A DNA stretch of 64,000 nt, taken from NCBI RefSeq assembly GCF_903914075.1, contig NZ_CAIWNQ010000004.1, positions 348,574 through 412,573 on the forward strand, given 5' to 3'. The notes under the pieces were generated by a model that worked only from the letters and a program-made list of their open reading frames with translations, did no database searches and had not been told where the DNA came from. Within the stretch, counting starts at the first letter, position 1. Each line of letters begins with the position of its first letter. This document shows, in pieces, positions 9,556 to 19,601 of the stretch. The stretch is from Ruegeria sp. THAF57. Lineage in GTDB: Bacteria; Pseudomonadota; Alphaproteobacteria; Rhodobacterales; Rhodobacteraceae. A program made the position numbers and the translations under genes.

Positions 9556-11715
9556 ATGCAAGAGCCCGCCATCACCCCGGATCTGATTGCCGCACACGGG
9601 CTGAAGCCCGACGAATATGACATGATACTAGAGATCATCGGGCGCGAGCCGACCTTTACAGAGCTGGGCATCTTCTCGGCCATGTGGAACGAACACTGTT
9701 CGTACAAGTCGTCCAAGAAATGGCTGCGCACCCTGCCCACCTCGGGCCCTCAGGTGATCTGCGGACCAGGCGAAAATGCGGGTGTGGTCGATATCGGCGA
9801 TGGTCAGGCCGTGGTGTTCAAGATGGAAAGCCACAATCACCCGTCCTACATCGAACCCTATCAGGGCGCGGCGACCGGCGTTGGTGGTATCTTGCGCGAC
9901 GTTTTCACCATGGGCGCGCGCCCTATTGCGTCTATGAATGCGCTGTCCTTTGGTGAGCCCAGCCACCACAAAACCCGTCAGCTTGTGAATGGCGTGGTCG
10001 AAGGCATTGGCGGCTATGGAAACTGCTTTGGCGTTCCTTGTGTGGGCGGTGAGGTTCGCTTCCACCCTGCCTATAACGGCAACTGCCTTGTAAACGCCTT
10101 CGCCGCCGGTCTAGCCGACTGCGACAAGATATTCTACTCGGCTGCCTCGGGCGTCGGGATGCCAGTCGTATATCTGGGCGCTAAGACCGGCCGCGATGGC
10201 GTGGGCGGTGCGACCATGGCCTCGGCTGAATTCGATGACACGATCGAAGAAAAGCGTCCCACCGTTCAGGTCGGCGACCCCTTCACCGAAAAACGCCTGA
10301 TGGAAGCGACGCTGGAACTGATGCAGACCGGCGCCGTGATCTCGATTCAGGACATGGGTGCGGCTGGCCTGACCTGCTCTGCCGTTGAAATGGGCGACAA
10401 GGGCGGCCTTGGCGTGCGTCTGGATCTGGAAAACGTGCCCCAGCGCGAAGAGAACATGACCGCCTATGAGATGATGCTGTCTGAATCGCAGGAACGGATG
10501 CTGATGGTTCTTAAACCCGAGCTTGAGGCCGAGGCCCGCGCCGTGTTCGAAAAATGGGATCTGGATTTCGCCATCGTCGGCGAAACCATTGCCGAAGACC
10601 GGTTCCTGATCGTTCATAATGGCGAGGTCAAAGCCGATCTGGTGCTGTCGAAACTGTCCTCGACCGCGCCGGAATATGACCGCCCGTGGGTTGAAACACC
10701 CGCAGCCGAAGAATTGCCCGAGGTTCCACAAATCGACCCGATTGACGGATTGCGCTCCCTGCTCGCCTCGCCCAACTATGCGGGTAAGCAGTGGGTCTAT
10801 GAACAATACGACACCATGGTAATGGCAGACACCGCCCGCACGCCCGGTCTGGGCGCTGGCATGGTGCGCGTGCATGGCACCGACAAGGCGTTGGCCTTCA
10901 CCAGCGACGTGACCCCCCGCTATGTGCGCGCCAACCCCGTTGAAGGCGGCAAGCAGGCGGTGGCCGAAGCCTATCGCAACCTGACCGCTGTTGGGGCCAC
11001 TCCGCTGGCGACCACAGACAACCTGAATTTCGGCAACCCCGAAAAACCCGAGATCATGGGCCAGTTCGTCGGCGCGATCAAAGGCATCGGCGAAGCCGTC
11101 GCCGCGCTGGACATGCCCATCGTGTCGGGCAACGTCTCGCTTTACAATGAGACCGACGGTCAGGCGATCCTGCCCACGCCCACCATCGGCGCGGTGGGCC
11201 TGTTGACCCATACCGACGACATCATCGGCAACGAGGTCCGCGAAGGCCATGTCGCGCTGGTCATCGGTGAAACCCAGGGTCATCTGGGCCAATCCGCCCT
11301 GCTGGCCGAGGTGTTCAACCGCGAAGACGGCGATGCGCCCCATGTCGATCTGGACGCTGAAAAACGCAATGGCGATTTCATCCGCGCCAACCGCGAGATG
11401 ATCAAAGCTTGTACCGATCTGGGCGATGGTGGCCTTGCGCTGGCCGCGTTTGAACTGGCCGAGGCGGCTGGTGTGGGCGTTTGCCTCGACGAAGCTTCGA
11501 CCGAGTTCCTGTTTGGTGAAGATCAGGCCCGTTATCTGGTCGCCTGCAACTTTGATCAGGCCGAGGCGCTGATGATTGCTGCGGCTCAGGCGGATGTACC
11601 CGTGGCCTCGGTTGGCCGTTTCACCAAAGACGCGGTTCGCATCGGAAGCTCCGAAGCCCCGCTGGAGGAATTGGCCGGGACGTTCCGCAGCAGCTTTGCC
11701 GCCGCTGTCGCCTGA
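9556..11715 (+). CDS. purL: phosphoribosylformylglycinamidine synthase subunit II
   Basis: ATP-dependent amidation of FGAR to FGAM in purine synthesis, working with PurS and PurQ, which are not in this window. The start at 9556 (719 residues, typical for small PurL) follows AGGACAG; the upstream in-frame ATG at 9538 has no ribosome site. The N-terminal [24 protein letters not shown] and the metal/ATP segment [23 protein letters not shown] are diagnostic. The C-terminal AIRS-like repeat contains [10 protein letters not shown]. bolA and grxD follow, the usual Rhodobacteraceae order. Confidence 0.97.
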   Translation: MQEPAITPDLIAAHGLKPDEYDMILEIIGREPTFTELGIFSAMWNEHCSYKSSKKWLRTLPTSGPQVICGPGENAGVVDIGDGQAVVFKMESHNHPSYIEPYQGAATGVGGILRDVFTMGARPIASMNALSFGEPSHHKTRQLVNGVVEGIGGYGNCFGVPCVGGEVRFHPAYNGNCLVNAFAAGLADCDKIFYSAASGVGMPVVYLGAKTGRDGVGGATMASAEFDDTIEEKRPTVQVGDPFTEKRLMEATLELMQTGAVISIQDMGAAGLTCSAVEMGDKGGLGVRLDLENVPQREENMTAYEMMLSESQERMLMVLKPELEAEARAVFEKWDLDFAIVGETIAEDRFLIVHNGEVKADLVLSKLSSTAPEYDRPWVETPAAEELPEVPQIDPIDGLRSLLASPNYAGKQWVYEQYDTMVMADTARTPGLGAGMVRVHGTDKALAFTSDVTPRYVRANPVEGGKQAVAEAYRNLTAVGATPLATTDNLNFGNPEKPEIMGQFVGAIKGIGEAVAALDMPIVSGNVSLYNETDGQAILPTPTIGAVGLLTHTDDIIGNEVREGHVALVIGETQGHLGQSALLAEVFNREDGDAPHVDLDAEKRNGDFIRANREMIKACTDLGDGGLALAAFELAEAAGVGVCLDEASTEFLFGEDQARYLVACNFDQAEALMIAAAQADVPVASVGRFTKDAVRIGSSEAPLEELAGTFRSSFAAAVA

Positions 11716-11738
11716 TCTTAACAGGGCTTTGCAATGCG

Positions 11739-11767
11739 AAACCTGCGCTGTTTCAAGCGCAGGTTTT
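11739..11767 (+). terminator. intrinsic terminator after purL
   Basis: AAACCTGCGCT-GTTTCA-AGCGCAGGTTT hairpin with a short T run, 24 bases downstream of purL. Confidence 0.8.
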
Positions 11768-11850
11768 GTGCGTTTTAGCCCGACACCACACCCTTGCACG
11801 CCCCGCCCGGGCACTCTACATCTTGGGAAAGACCTTCAGGAGTTACCTAC

Positions 11851-12087
11851 ATGCCGATGAGCGCCCACGAAATCGAACACCTGCTGCGCGAAGCTTTTCC
11901 GGATGCGGAAATTCAAGTCGGCGGCAACGATGGTGTACACATGTCCGCCATGGTCGTGGATGAGAGTTTTCGCGGAAAAAACAGGGTTCAACAGCAGCGC
12001 GCGGTCTATGCAGCCTTGAAAGGCAAAATGGACGGCCCAGATGGAGAATTACACGCGCTGGCGTTAACGACCAAGGCGCCCGAATAA
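11851..12087 (+). CDS. bolA: BolA-family protein
   Basis: A small BolA-like protein (78 residues) that usually pairs with a CGFS monothiol glutaredoxin to bind a [2Fe-2S] cluster. The start at 11851 is set by AGGAG eight bases upstream. The protein shows the BolA core, with EAFPDAEIQVGGNDGVHMSAMVVDESF near residues 13-38 and the conserved FRGKNRVQQQRAVY segment. grxD lies 172 bases downstream on the same strand, which supports a Grx4-BolA partnership in iron-sulfur handling. Confidence 0.92.
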   Translation: MPMSAHEIEHLLREAFPDAEIQVGGNDGVHMSAMVVDESFRGKNRVQQQRAVYAALKGKMDGPDGELHALALTTKAPE

Positions 12088-12259
12088 CTCGATTGGCTTG
12101 GGAACTTCTGGATTTTGAAATTTGGCCAGAAAACCCCTGTCACGACGAAGACCCACCTTTGAGTCTGAAGATTGCCAATATGACTAAGGTGCGGGTGGAA
12201 AACGAACGAATTGAACACGAAACTGGCGCCCCTGAGCGCTATCGACAAGGAAACGCAGG

Positions 12260-12622
12260 ATGAGCGACGTTAAGACCCAGATCGACGAAACCGTCAAAGC
12301 CAACGACGTGGTGTTGTATATGAAAGGCACCAAGGAAATGCCTCAGTGTGGGTTCTCGTCCCGCGTGGCTGGTGTGCTGAATTTTATGGGGGTCGACTAC
12401 ACCGACGTAAACGTTCTGTCCGACGAAGAGGTCCGTCAGGGTATCAAGGATTACTCCGACTGGCCGACCGTTCCGCAACTGTATGTCAAAGGCGAATTCG
12501 TCGGCGGGTGCGATATCATCACCGAAATGACCCTGTCGGGTGAATTGGATACGCTGTTTGACGACAACGGTGTCGGCTACAACAAAGACGCTGCGGACAA
12601 AATCCGCGAAGCGAACGCCTGA
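12260..12622 (+). CDS. grxD: monothiol glutaredoxin, Grx4/GrxD type
   Basis: Binds and hands on [2Fe-2S] clusters, probably with the BolA protein encoded upstream. It has 120 residues with the active-site motif CGFS at 30-33 (PQCGFSSRV), the glutathione-binding [21 protein letters not shown] segment, and a single-domain length usual for bacterial GrxD. Its TGA is followed directly by the stop codon of the convergent MliC-like gene, leaving no intergenic space. Confidence 0.96.
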   Translation: MSDVKTQIDETVKANDVVLYMKGTKEMPQCGFSSRVAGVLNFMGVDYTDVNVLSDEEVRQGIKDYSDWPTVPQLYVKGEFVGGCDIITEMTLSGELDTLFDDNGVGYNKDAADKIREANA

Positions 12623-12967
12623 TTAACGGCTGGAGCAATCCTTTAGAATGTCCTGCTCACTGGCGGCGTCGCCCGTCGCCAGATAGCTGACCATGGCATC
12701 CCAGCCTTTGGACCGCAGTATATAAGTGCCGTCCTCACCCGTAGATTCATAGCGGATACCCGAAGCGCTGGGTGCCTGTTTAAGTGAAATTAGGGTGTCG
12801 TCAACCAACATCGCCGCCGCGCTGGATCCGTCAGTCGCGTTGAAATACGTCACTTGAAGCGGGACGTTATTCTCACAGGTAAATGTGACAGGCAGTATGT
12901 CTATCTCAGCCTGCGCCGATCCGCCTGACGCAAGCATCGCAGCGGCAAAGATTCCAATCCTGAACAT
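12623..12967 (-). CDS. secreted MliC-like lysozyme-inhibitor family protein
   Basis: 114 residues with a signal peptide ending GGSAQA near residue 20 and no lipobox. The mature part resembles the MliC/PliC fold: VTFTCENNVPLQVTYFN, a later SASGIRYESTGEDG and then LRSKGWDAMVSYL, matching the family's SGxxY...KGxxA pattern. Cys30 and the Cys near the C-terminus could form a disulfide. The family binds C-type lysozyme in the periplasm. It starts 3 bases after zapA ends, so it is probably translated from the zapA transcript although no functional link is evident. Confidence 0.7.
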   Translation of the reverse strand: MFRIGIFAAAMLASGGSAQAEIDILPVTFTCENNVPLQVTYFNATDGSSAAAMLVDDTLISLKQAPSASGIRYESTGEDGTYILRSKGWDAMVSYLATGDAASEQDILKDCSSR

Positions 12968-12970
12968 GCG

Positions 12971-13366
12971 TTATCCTGCTGTTTTGTCTTCGATGACCGA
13001 GGCCAGGGCCTCAGCCCTTGCAGCCAGTTCTGCCAGCGTATCCGTCACCGAGGGTGGTACAACTGCTACTTCCACCCTTTCAGGCTCTGGCTTTGGCATC
13101 TCACGAAGGGTTTTGACCTCTGCTTCCACCTCGGACAATTTACGTTCAAGCGTCTTGATCTTGTCATCATTCGCCGCCGTCTTATCCGCAAGCATCAACC
13201 CGGCCATAAGCAGCATTCGCGACTCGGGCATACGCCCAATCTGGTCGGACAATACCTGCGCCTCGTCATCCAACATTTTGGCAGCGGCTTGAAGAAAAAC
13301 TTCTTCACCCTCCTGGCAAGAGACATCAAAGCCACGGCCACCGATTTGAATGGTTACTTCGGGCAT
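12971..13366 (-). CDS. zapA: cell division protein ZapA
   Basis: Z-ring-associated protein that cross-links FtsZ filaments. 131 residues: an N-terminal ZapA head (VTIQIGGRGFDVSCQEGEE, residues 4-22), a conserved AAKMLDDE segment, a coiled-coil middle, and a proline-rich linker before a C-terminal helix. GGAG precedes the ATG, which overlaps the upstream coiled-coil gene's stop at 13366. That coupling suggests the two proteins are made in step. Confidence 0.93.
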   Translation of the reverse strand: MPEVTIQIGGRGFDVSCQEGEEVFLQAAAKMLDDEAQVLSDQIGRMPESRMLLMAGLMLADKTAANDDKIKTLERKLSEVEAEVKTLREMPKPEPERVEVAVVPPSVTDTLAELAARAEALASVIEDKTAG

Positions 13367-14163
13367 TACTCCACCTCTCCATCAGCCAGTTTCGCCCGCG
13401 ACAACAGCGGCTCCAGACGCGCCAGAACCGCATGGGCTTCAGCCGCATCCGTTGCCTGCGCCGCGCGGGTTGCTTCCAGTTCCGCCACTGTGGCCCGGTT
13501 CAACAGTTCCGCATCGGGCAGACCGTTCTGGGAAGCAGCTCGTAATTCGTCAACGGACTTGCGTAATTGCTCATTGGCTTTGCGCATACGTTGCAGATCA
13601 TCATCCAATCTGGACATTGCGGCACCATGGCTGCTGCGCTCCGCGCGCAACATCTTAAGTTCCGAACTAAGTTCGGCCACGCGCTCACTATCGGCCAATT
13701 CTGATTTCAATCGGGCGTTCTCGGCTTCCAGTTCCTGAGATTTTGTTGCCGCGGCCCTCAGTTGCTCATTCTCTGCGCGAAGCGTTTCGACCTCATCCTG
13801 ATTTTCCAAGGCGGCCTTTGCATCCGCCAACTCCGCGCGAGCGGCTTCAACCGCCTCTAGCTTGGCAGTCGCTTCGGCCAACTGCTCTCGCAATGCGCCG
13901 TTTTCGGGGTGGTCGGCGGGTGCTGAACGCAGGCTTTCCATGTCAGCGCGCATTGCGTCGACTTCTTGTTCGTGCCGCTCTTTCAGTGTCTTCAGACGTT
14001 CTTCCAACTGCGCATTGGCGACACGTTCATCATCCAGTGCCGCGCGCAAGCTATCGTCTTGGACTGCCCCAGTCGGAGCTGCGTTCTGTAAGGCATCGAC
14101 CCCGGTTCCAATTCTCTCCATCGCAGAGACGATACGGCGGTGTAATTCTTCGATCTGGCTCAT
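13366..14163 (-). CDS. coiled-coil protein, ZauP-like partner of ZapA
   Basis: 265 residues, almost entirely predicted coiled coil with strong heptads from about residue 35 to 225 (DDERVANAQLEERLKTLKERHEQ and similar). There is no signal peptide or membrane segment. It is translationally coupled to zapA, its stop overlapping the zapA start. In Caulobacter the coiled-coil protein ZauP is encoded with zapA and the pair focuses the Z-ring; by position and architecture this looks like the equivalent. Sequence alone cannot prove orthology because coiled coils drift. AGGGGC precedes the start. Confidence 0.65.
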   Translation of the reverse strand: MSQIEELHRRIVSAMERIGTGVDALQNAAPTGAVQDDSLRAALDDERVANAQLEERLKTLKERHEQEVDAMRADMESLRSAPADHPENGALREQLAEATAKLEAVEAARAELADAKAALENQDEVETLRAENEQLRAAATKSQELEAENARLKSELADSERVAELSSELKMLRAERSSHGAAMSRLDDDLQRMRKANEQLRKSVDELRAASQNGLPDAELLNRATVAELEATRAAQATDAAEAHAVLARLEPLLSRAKLADGEVE

Positions 14164-14397
14164 GCCCCTGCCACCTCTTTATCAAGGTTCCTTGTGTCGC
14201 GGTTCATCCGAATCAACATAATCCGCGTCTTGCTCTAGTCTAACCCAATGGCGCAGAAAATACCCACTCTTTGCTTTCAACAACTTGGACTGCGTTCTTG
14301 ATCCATGAATATGACGCAACCCCCAGTTATGCTTGCACTTTGAGGGCTGAGTGGTATTGAGCGGCCCATCTGCCTGTAATCCAAAGGAACAACGCCC

Positions 14398-16419
14398 GTG
14401 GACCTGACTGCGCTGCGCAATACAAACCCCGAACACTGGGACAAAGCTGCGGCCATCCGCACACTGACCCTCGACGCCGTCGCGGCCGCCAATTCCGGCC
14501 ATTCCGGCATGCCCATGGGCATGGCCGATGTTGCGACCGTGCTGTTCGAAAAGCACCTGAAATTCGACGCCTCGGCCCCGAACTGGCCGGACCGCGACCG
14601 GTTTATCCTGTCTGCCGGACACGGCTCGATGCTGATCTATTCGCTGCTCTATCTCACGGGCCACGCAGACGTTACGCTGGACGAGATCAAGAACTTCCGC
14701 CAACTGGGCGCGAAAACTGCAGGCCACCCGGAAAACTTCCTGGTCGACGGGATCGAAACCACGACTGGCCCGCTGGGTCAGGGCATCTCGAACGCCGTGG
14801 GTTTTGCCATGGCCGAAGAAATCCAGCGTGCGCATTACGGCAAGAAAGTCGTCGATCACTACACTTACGTGATCGCAGGCGATGGTTGCCTGATGGAGGG
14901 CGTCAGCCAAGAGGCGATCACCCTTGCCGGTCGTCATGAACTGAGCAAGCTGATCGTCTTCTGGGACAACAACAACATCACCATTGACGGCACCGTGGAC
15001 ATCGCTGACCGCACCGATCAGGTGCGCCGTTTTGCGGCCTCGGGTTGGCATGTGATTGAGATTGACGGCCATGATCCTCAGGCCATCGACGCCGCAATCG
15101 TGGATGCGAAAAAGTCGAACAAACCGACCATGATTGCCTGCGAAAGCCACATTGCTTTGGGCCACGCAGCGCAGGATACCTCGAAAGGCCACGGTGCGCT
15201 GACCGATCAGGATCAACTGAAGGCCGCCAAGGAAGGCTATGGCTGGCCGCATGACGCGTTCGAAATCCCGGCAGAAGTGAAATCCGCATGGGAAGCCATC
15301 GGCGCACGCGGCGCGACCGAGCGTGCCGCATGGGAGGAGCGTTTCGCCCAGCTGTCCGAGCGTAAACAGGCCGAGTTCAACCGTGCCTATGCGTTTGAAG
15401 CGCCCAAGAAACTGGCCGGTGCGATCCGCGCATTCAAGAAACAGGCGTCGGAAGATCAACCGAAACTGGCTACCCGCGCCTCGTCGGAAAAGGTTCTGAA
15501 CGTCGTCAACCCGATCATGACCGAAACCGTGGGCGGTTCGGCCGACCTGACCGGATCGAACAACACCAAATCGGCCGATATGGGCGTGTTCCTGCCCGAA
15601 AACCGCAAGGGCCGTTATATCCATTACGGTATCCGCGAGCACGGCATGGCCGCTGCAATGAACGGCATGGCGCTGCATGGCGGCATCCGCCCCTATGGCG
15701 GTACGTTCATGGCCTTCACCGATTATGCCCGCCCGTCCATGCGCCTGGCCGCGCTGATGAAAGTGCCGTCGGTCTTCGTGATGACCCACGATTCCATCGG
15801 TCTTGGCGAAGACGGCCCGACCCACCAGCCGGTCGAGCATCTGGCAATTTCTCGCGCGACGCCGAACACCTATGTGTTCCGCCCCGCTGATACGGTTGAA
15901 ACGGCCGAATCCTGGGAACTGGCGCTGACCTTCAAGGACAGCCCCTCGGTCCTGTCGCTGACCCGTCAGGGCGTGCCCACCGTTCGGACCCAGCACAAGA
16001 CCAAGAACCTGACCGCGCAAGGAGCCTATGTTCTGGCCGAGGCCGAAGGTAAACGTCAGGCTATCCTGATTGCCACCGGGTCCGAGGTTTCGCTGGCGAT
16101 GGAAGCCAAGGCGATGCTCGAAGCTGAAGGCATCGGCACCCGCGTTGTGTCTATGCCCTGCATGGAACTGTTTGCACAGCAGGACGAAGCATACCGTAAG
16201 CGTGTTCTTCCGGCTGGTCCCGTCCGTGTGGGAATCGAAGCCGCCGTTCGCGCGGGTGGCTGGGATCGCTGGTTGCTGGGTGAACGCGGCCGCGAAGCCA
16301 AGGCCGGTTTCATCGGTATGTCAGGCTTTGGCGCCTCAGCCCCAGCGGGTGAACTGTACAAGCATTTCGGCATCACGGCTGAGGCTACAGTTGCGAAGGT
16401 TAAAGAACTGCTCGGTTGA
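14398..16419 (+). CDS. tkt: transketolase
   Basis: TPP-dependent two-carbon transfer between sugar phosphates in the pentose phosphate pathway. It has 673 residues and begins at a GTG (14398) preceded by AAAGGA. The N-terminal domain has [14 protein letters not shown] and the Mg/TPP motif [13 protein letters not shown] near residue 162; the pyrimidine domain carries [19 protein letters not shown] and [16 protein letters not shown]. It heads a carbon-metabolism neighbourhood with two gap genes and is divergent from the zapA unit across 234 bases in which I see nothing further. Confidence 0.96.
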   Translation: MDLTALRNTNPEHWDKAAAIRTLTLDAVAAANSGHSGMPMGMADVATVLFEKHLKFDASAPNWPDRDRFILSAGHGSMLIYSLLYLTGHADVTLDEIKNFRQLGAKTAGHPENFLVDGIETTTGPLGQGISNAVGFAMAEEIQRAHYGKKVVDHYTYVIAGDGCLMEGVSQEAITLAGRHELSKLIVFWDNNNITIDGTVDIADRTDQVRRFAASGWHVIEIDGHDPQAIDAAIVDAKKSNKPTMIACESHIALGHAAQDTSKGHGALTDQDQLKAAKEGYGWPHDAFEIPAEVKSAWEAIGARGATERAAWEERFAQLSERKQAEFNRAYAFEAPKKLAGAIRAFKKQASEDQPKLATRASSEKVLNVVNPIMTETVGGSADLTGSNNTKSADMGVFLPENRKGRYIHYGIREHGMAAAMNGMALHGGIRPYGGTFMAFTDYARPSMRLAALMKVPSVFVMTHDSIGLGEDGPTHQPVEHLAISRATPNTYVFRPADTVETAESWELALTFKDSPSVLSLTRQGVPTVRTQHKTKNLTAQGAYVLAEAEGKRQAILIATGSEVSLAMEAKAMLEAEGIGTRVVSMPCMELFAQQDEAYRKRVLPAGPVRVGIEAAVRAGGWDRWLLGERGREAKAGFIGMSGFGASAPAGELYKHFGITAEATVAKVKELLG

Positions 16420-16440
16420 TCCCGGCAGCAATAACGTCAA

Positions 16441-16468
16441 AAGCCCCGGCCTGCGCCGGGGCTTTTTT
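16441..16468 (+). terminator. intrinsic terminator after tkt
   Basis: AAGCCCCGGC-CTGC-GCCGGGGCTT followed by a T run, 22 bases after the tkt stop. Confidence 0.9.
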
Positions 16469-16502
16469 GTTAAACAAAGATGATTTTGTTAGACAAAGAT
16501 GA
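16465..16502. repeat. 19-bp tandem duplication at the thioesterase 3' end
   Basis: TTTTGTTAAACAAAGATGA is repeated at once with a single A-to-G change. The unit covers the last codons and stop of the minus-strand thioesterase, so a second, unused copy of that end sits against the tkt terminator. Confidence 0.85.
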
Positions 16503-17289
16503 TAACTGACTGCATCCCGTCTACAACAAGGTCACCGTCGGTGTTCCAGACCCGCATGACTTGAGAGCTATAGCCGTTTCGCCCCGCAGTCAGTTGATGT
16601 TCCAGCAGCCACCAGCCTTCTCGCGTCCTGATCTCTTCGGTCAACACATTGAAAATCCAGTTCATCGATGAGTTTGGACCCGGCTTTTTGAGTGTTGGAT
16701 AGATTGCAGGCGGCGGCAGATCAGCAACCGCGATCAACCCTTCCATCCGGTCCCACATAAACGGATCTTTATGCCGTGCCCAAAGGCGCAAGTACCCTTT
16801 CTCGGCGCCTGAGAAAGGCAACGCACCGTCGATCAGTCTAACATCAAAATTTTGCAGAAACGGTATGGGCGGCTTAGGTAAATCTGGCGGAAAATAATGC
16901 CCCGTGTTTTCGGGTTCCTCTGCTGAATTTGCCGGGCATTCGAACGCTACGTGGCTATCCTGAGGGTAACCAAAAGAAAAAGTCGCCATCGCAGCGACCT
17001 TCCCGTCAATCTCAGCACGGGCATTGATGATAGTCACATTCCGGCCTTGCCTTAGAACCTCGGTGCCGATCGTCGGCGAGGTTCCAATAGGAGCGGTGAA
17101 ATTCACCAAGGCCGAGCGCAAGGACGGTAAATCCTTATGCTTAGTGCGAACCGCATCTAACATAAGCGCCGAGGAAAAGCCGCCAAAGGTTGTCCGACCC
17201 TGCATCCACTCGGATGGCACGGGATATCTAAGACCATCGCCTTCCGGCATACGGCTCTCAAGAACCTCGGCTAAAGTGTGAGACGACAT
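16489..17289 (-). CDS. acyl-CoA thioesterase family protein (double hot-dog)
   Basis: 266 residues of the TesB-like/4HBT_3 class, two hot-dog folds in one chain, expected to hydrolyse acyl-CoA in the cytoplasm. The N-terminal half carries SEWMQGRTTFGGFSSALML and the second half shows LRLWARHKDPFMWDRMEGLIAVADLPPP followed by a WIFNVL...WWLLEHQLTAGRNGYSSQVMRVWN segment typical of the family. Convergent with tkt. Chain-length preference is not deducible. Confidence 0.8.
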   Translation of the reverse strand: MSSHTLAEVLESRMPEGDGLRYPVPSEWMQGRTTFGGFSSALMLDAVRTKHKDLPSLRSALVNFTAPIGTSPTIGTEVLRQGRNVTIINARAEIDGKVAAMATFSFGYPQDSHVAFECPANSAEEPENTGHYFPPDLPKPPIPFLQNFDVRLIDGALPFSGAEKGYLRLWARHKDPFMWDRMEGLIAVADLPPPAIYPTLKKPGPNSSMNWIFNVLTEEIRTREGWWLLEHQLTAGRNGYSSQVMRVWNTDGDLVVDGMQSVIIFV

Positions 17290-17374
17290 TTGGTTTCCGA
17301 TTCTTGCAATTCAGCCCACAACTTAACTGCCGAATAGCTTCCGGCTATAACGACCCGACGTCAAAACAGAGTAT

Positions 17375-18346
17375 TCAATGCTGTTTGTCTGCCCCCGAAA
17401 ACATCTCCATCAACGGCGCGATGATCTTGGTTGCAATTGGAATCAGAACTAGCCCGTAGGCAAGTCCAAAAATGCCATCCATAGCGGCCTTGGATATCCA
17501 CTCCACCGCTCCGGTCCATTGCTCGGACACAGTATGCCCCAGCGCATAAGCCCAGTCGTGAATGTGGTGGCCCAACCAACCAAAGCCCAGTTCTTCCATA
17601 CCATGAATGAGGATTGACCCGCCGACCCACAACATTGCAGCCGTGCCGACGACGGATAACACCTTCATAACCATGGGCATCGCCTTGACCAACCCACGAC
17701 CGAACCCGCGTCCGATCGGAGTGAATGCGTTCTGGGCCATATAGAGCCCGATATCATCCATCTTCACGATCAGCGCGACCGAGCCATATACCGCAACCGT
17801 GACACCGACACCCACAACGGCCAGAGTGGCCGCCTGCATCCAGAGGTTCGGGGCCTCAACTGCGGCTAACGCAATGGTCATGATCTCGGCGGACAGGATA
17901 AAATCCGTCTTAATCGCCCCTTTGACCTTTTGCTCTTCCAGCTGGCCCGGTTCGCGGATAGCCATATCCTCTTTGATAACATGGCTGCCGTGCGGAAAAA
18001 GGACGTGGAAAATCTTCTCCGCCCCTTCAAAACACAAGTAAGACCCCCCCAACATCAGCAAGGGCGTGATCATCCAAGGTGCGAAATTCGCAAGCAACAA
18101 CGCGACGGGCAACAACAACACAACCTTGTTGAACACCGAACCCCGCGCAATGCGCCAGATGATCGGCAGCTCTCGGGCAGGTGCAAAGCCCTGAACATAT
18201 TTGGGGGTGACTGCTGCGTCGTCGATGATCACGCCCGCAGTTTTTGCCCCGGCCTTGCCCGCTGCAGCAACTACATCGTCAACAGACGCCGCCGCAACTT
18301 TTGCGATCCCCGCCACGTCATCCAACAATGCCAAAAGACCGCTCAT
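17375..18346 (-). CDS. DUF808 family membrane protein (YedI-like)
   Basis: 323 residues beginning MSGLLALLDDVAGIAKVAAASVDDV, the signature start of DUF808/YedI, with about six to eight hydrophobic helices, the PLLMLGGSYLCFEGAEK segment and a C-terminal amphipathic tail. The function of the family is not established. AAGGAAG precedes the start. It is divergent from gap1, and the 182-base gap between them holds operator-like palindromes that may serve gap1 only. Confidence 0.88.
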   Translation of the reverse strand: MSGLLALLDDVAGIAKVAAASVDDVVAAAGKAGAKTAGVIIDDAAVTPKYVQGFAPARELPIIWRIARGSVFNKVVLLLPVALLLANFAPWMITPLLMLGGSYLCFEGAEKIFHVLFPHGSHVIKEDMAIREPGQLEEQKVKGAIKTDFILSAEIMTIALAAVEAPNLWMQAATLAVVGVGVTVAVYGSVALIVKMDDIGLYMAQNAFTPIGRGFGRGLVKAMPMVMKVLSVVGTAAMLWVGGSILIHGMEELGFGWLGHHIHDWAYALGHTVSEQWTGAVEWISKAAMDGIFGLAYGLVLIPIATKIIAPLMEMFSGADKQH

Positions 18347-18409
18347 GCTGCTTCCTTTCCAGTCACCTGCCGCAATCCGACCCTACCCGATCCCACGGCT
18401 AGCGCAAGC

Positions 18410-18440
18410 GTTAGCGATACCGGCCCAGGTTTGCGCTAAC
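18410..18440. promoter_or_regulatory. pair of LacI-type operator-like sites upstream of gap1
   Basis: GTTAGCGATACC (18410-18421) and GTTTGCGCTAAC (18429-18440) each resemble the perfect palindrome GTTAGCGCTAAC found before gap2. Their centres are 19 bases apart, about 90-120 bases before the gap1 start. Confidence 0.5.
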
Positions 18441-18528
18441 ACGTTCAGAATATGTCACTTTTACTCTTTTGGGAACGCGTTCGGGCCGTTATATCGCCTG
18501 CAACGCAAGCGCATTTTGGAGACGTCAG

Positions 18529-19530
18529 ATGACCATCAAGGTCGGCATCAATGGTTTTGGCCGTATCGGCCGCTGCACCCTGTCGCATATCGCGGCATCG
18601 GCCCGCAACGACATCGAAGTGATCAAGGTCAACGCGACCGGCCCGCTGGAAACCACTGCGCATCTGCTGAAGTACGACAGCGTCCATGGCCGGTTCCCTC
18701 GTGATGTTGCGATCAACGGCAATACGATGGACCTGGGTCGCGGTCCGATGCAGATGTTCTCGACCTACGATATGAACGAACTGGACTGGGAAGGCTGCGA
18801 CGTCGTTCTTGAATGTACCGGCAAGTTCAACGACGGCCTGAAGGCAAAGACTCACCTTGAGCGCGGCGCGCAAAAGGTTCTGCTTTCCGCGCCCGGCAAG
18901 AATGTCGACAAAACCATCGTATATGGCGTGAACCACAACAGCCTGGCCGCCGAAGACAAGATGGTCTCGAACGGTTCTTGCACCACGAACTGCCTTGCTC
19001 CGCTTGCCAAGGTTCTGGACGAAGGTATCGGGATCGAGCATGGCATCATGACCACGATCCACGCCTATACCGGCGACCAGCCCACACTGGACCGTCGCCA
19101 CAGCGACCTGTACCGGGCCCGTGCTGCTGCTATGTCGATGATCCCGACCTCGACCGGCGCGGCCAAGGCGCTGGGTGAAGTGCTGCCGAACCTAAAGGGT
19201 CGTCTGGATGGATCGGCCATCCGTGTTCCGACGCCGAACGTTTCTGCCGTGGACCTGACCTTCCGTGCAGCACGTGACGTAAGCGTGGACGAAGTGAACG
19301 CCATCGTCCGCGAAGCCTCGCAAGGTCATATGCAGCGCGTGCTGGGCTATGAACCCGCGCCGCTGGTTTCGACCGACTTCAACCATACCGAAGAAAGCTC
19401 GATCTTCGCGCCGGACCAGACTCGCGTTGTCAATGACCGCATGGTTCGTGTGCTGGCGTGGTACGACAACGAATGGGCCTTCTCGGTGCGTATGGCGGAC
19501 GTAGCCGTTGCGATGGGGCGTCTTAACTAA
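18529..19530 (+). CDS. gap: type I glyceraldehyde-3-phosphate dehydrogenase, paralogue 1
   Basis: Oxidises GAP to 1,3-bisphosphoglycerate, or runs in reverse. The start at 18529 (333 residues) has GGAG upstream. NGFGRIGR (8-15) binds the dinucleotide; SCTTNC (150-155) holds catalytic Cys151, and WYDNEWAFS is intact. The position that is usually Asp in NAD-specific enzymes is Ala here (VNATG, 34-38), and the Leu-Pro that excludes the NADP phosphate is Arg-Arg (189-190). NADP use or a different substrate is therefore possible. The second paralogue lies downstream with a different solution at these sites. Confidence 0.93.
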   Translation: MTIKVGINGFGRIGRCTLSHIAASARNDIEVIKVNATGPLETTAHLLKYDSVHGRFPRDVAINGNTMDLGRGPMQMFSTYDMNELDWEGCDVVLECTGKFNDGLKAKTHLERGAQKVLLSAPGKNVDKTIVYGVNHNSLAAEDKMVSNGSCTTNCLAPLAKVLDEGIGIEHGIMTTIHAYTGDQPTLDRRHSDLYRARAAAMSMIPTSTGAAKALGEVLPNLKGRLDGSAIRVPTPNVSAVDLTFRAARDVSVDEVNAIVREASQGHMQRVLGYEPAPLVSTDFNHTEESSIFAPDQTRVVNDRMVRVLAWYDNEWAFSVRMADVAVAMGRLN

Positions 19531-19558
19531 GACGTCGTTGAAATCTTGAACATATTTA

Positions 19559-19586
19559 CCCGCTCAGGTTATCTGGGCGGGTATTT
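19559..19586 (+). terminator. intrinsic terminator after gap1
   Basis: CCCGCTCAG-GTTAT-CTGGGCGGG with one G-U pair, then a TATTTT tail, 28 bases after the gap1 stop. Confidence 0.75.
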
Positions 19587-19601
19587 TCGTTCGGGGCCTA
19601 A

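Noticed and set aside
10111..11814. 567-codon frame antisense to purL
   Set aside because: Shadow frame; no ribosome site or recognisable domain, purL is certain.
14164..14397. 6S RNA near zapA
   Set aside because: zapA is followed directly by another gene and the upstream 234 bases show no long imperfect hairpin.
14182..16020. 612-codon open frame antisense to tkt
   Set aside because: Mirror of GC-rich codon bias in tkt; composition rich in His, Arg and Gln without motifs, and tkt is certain.
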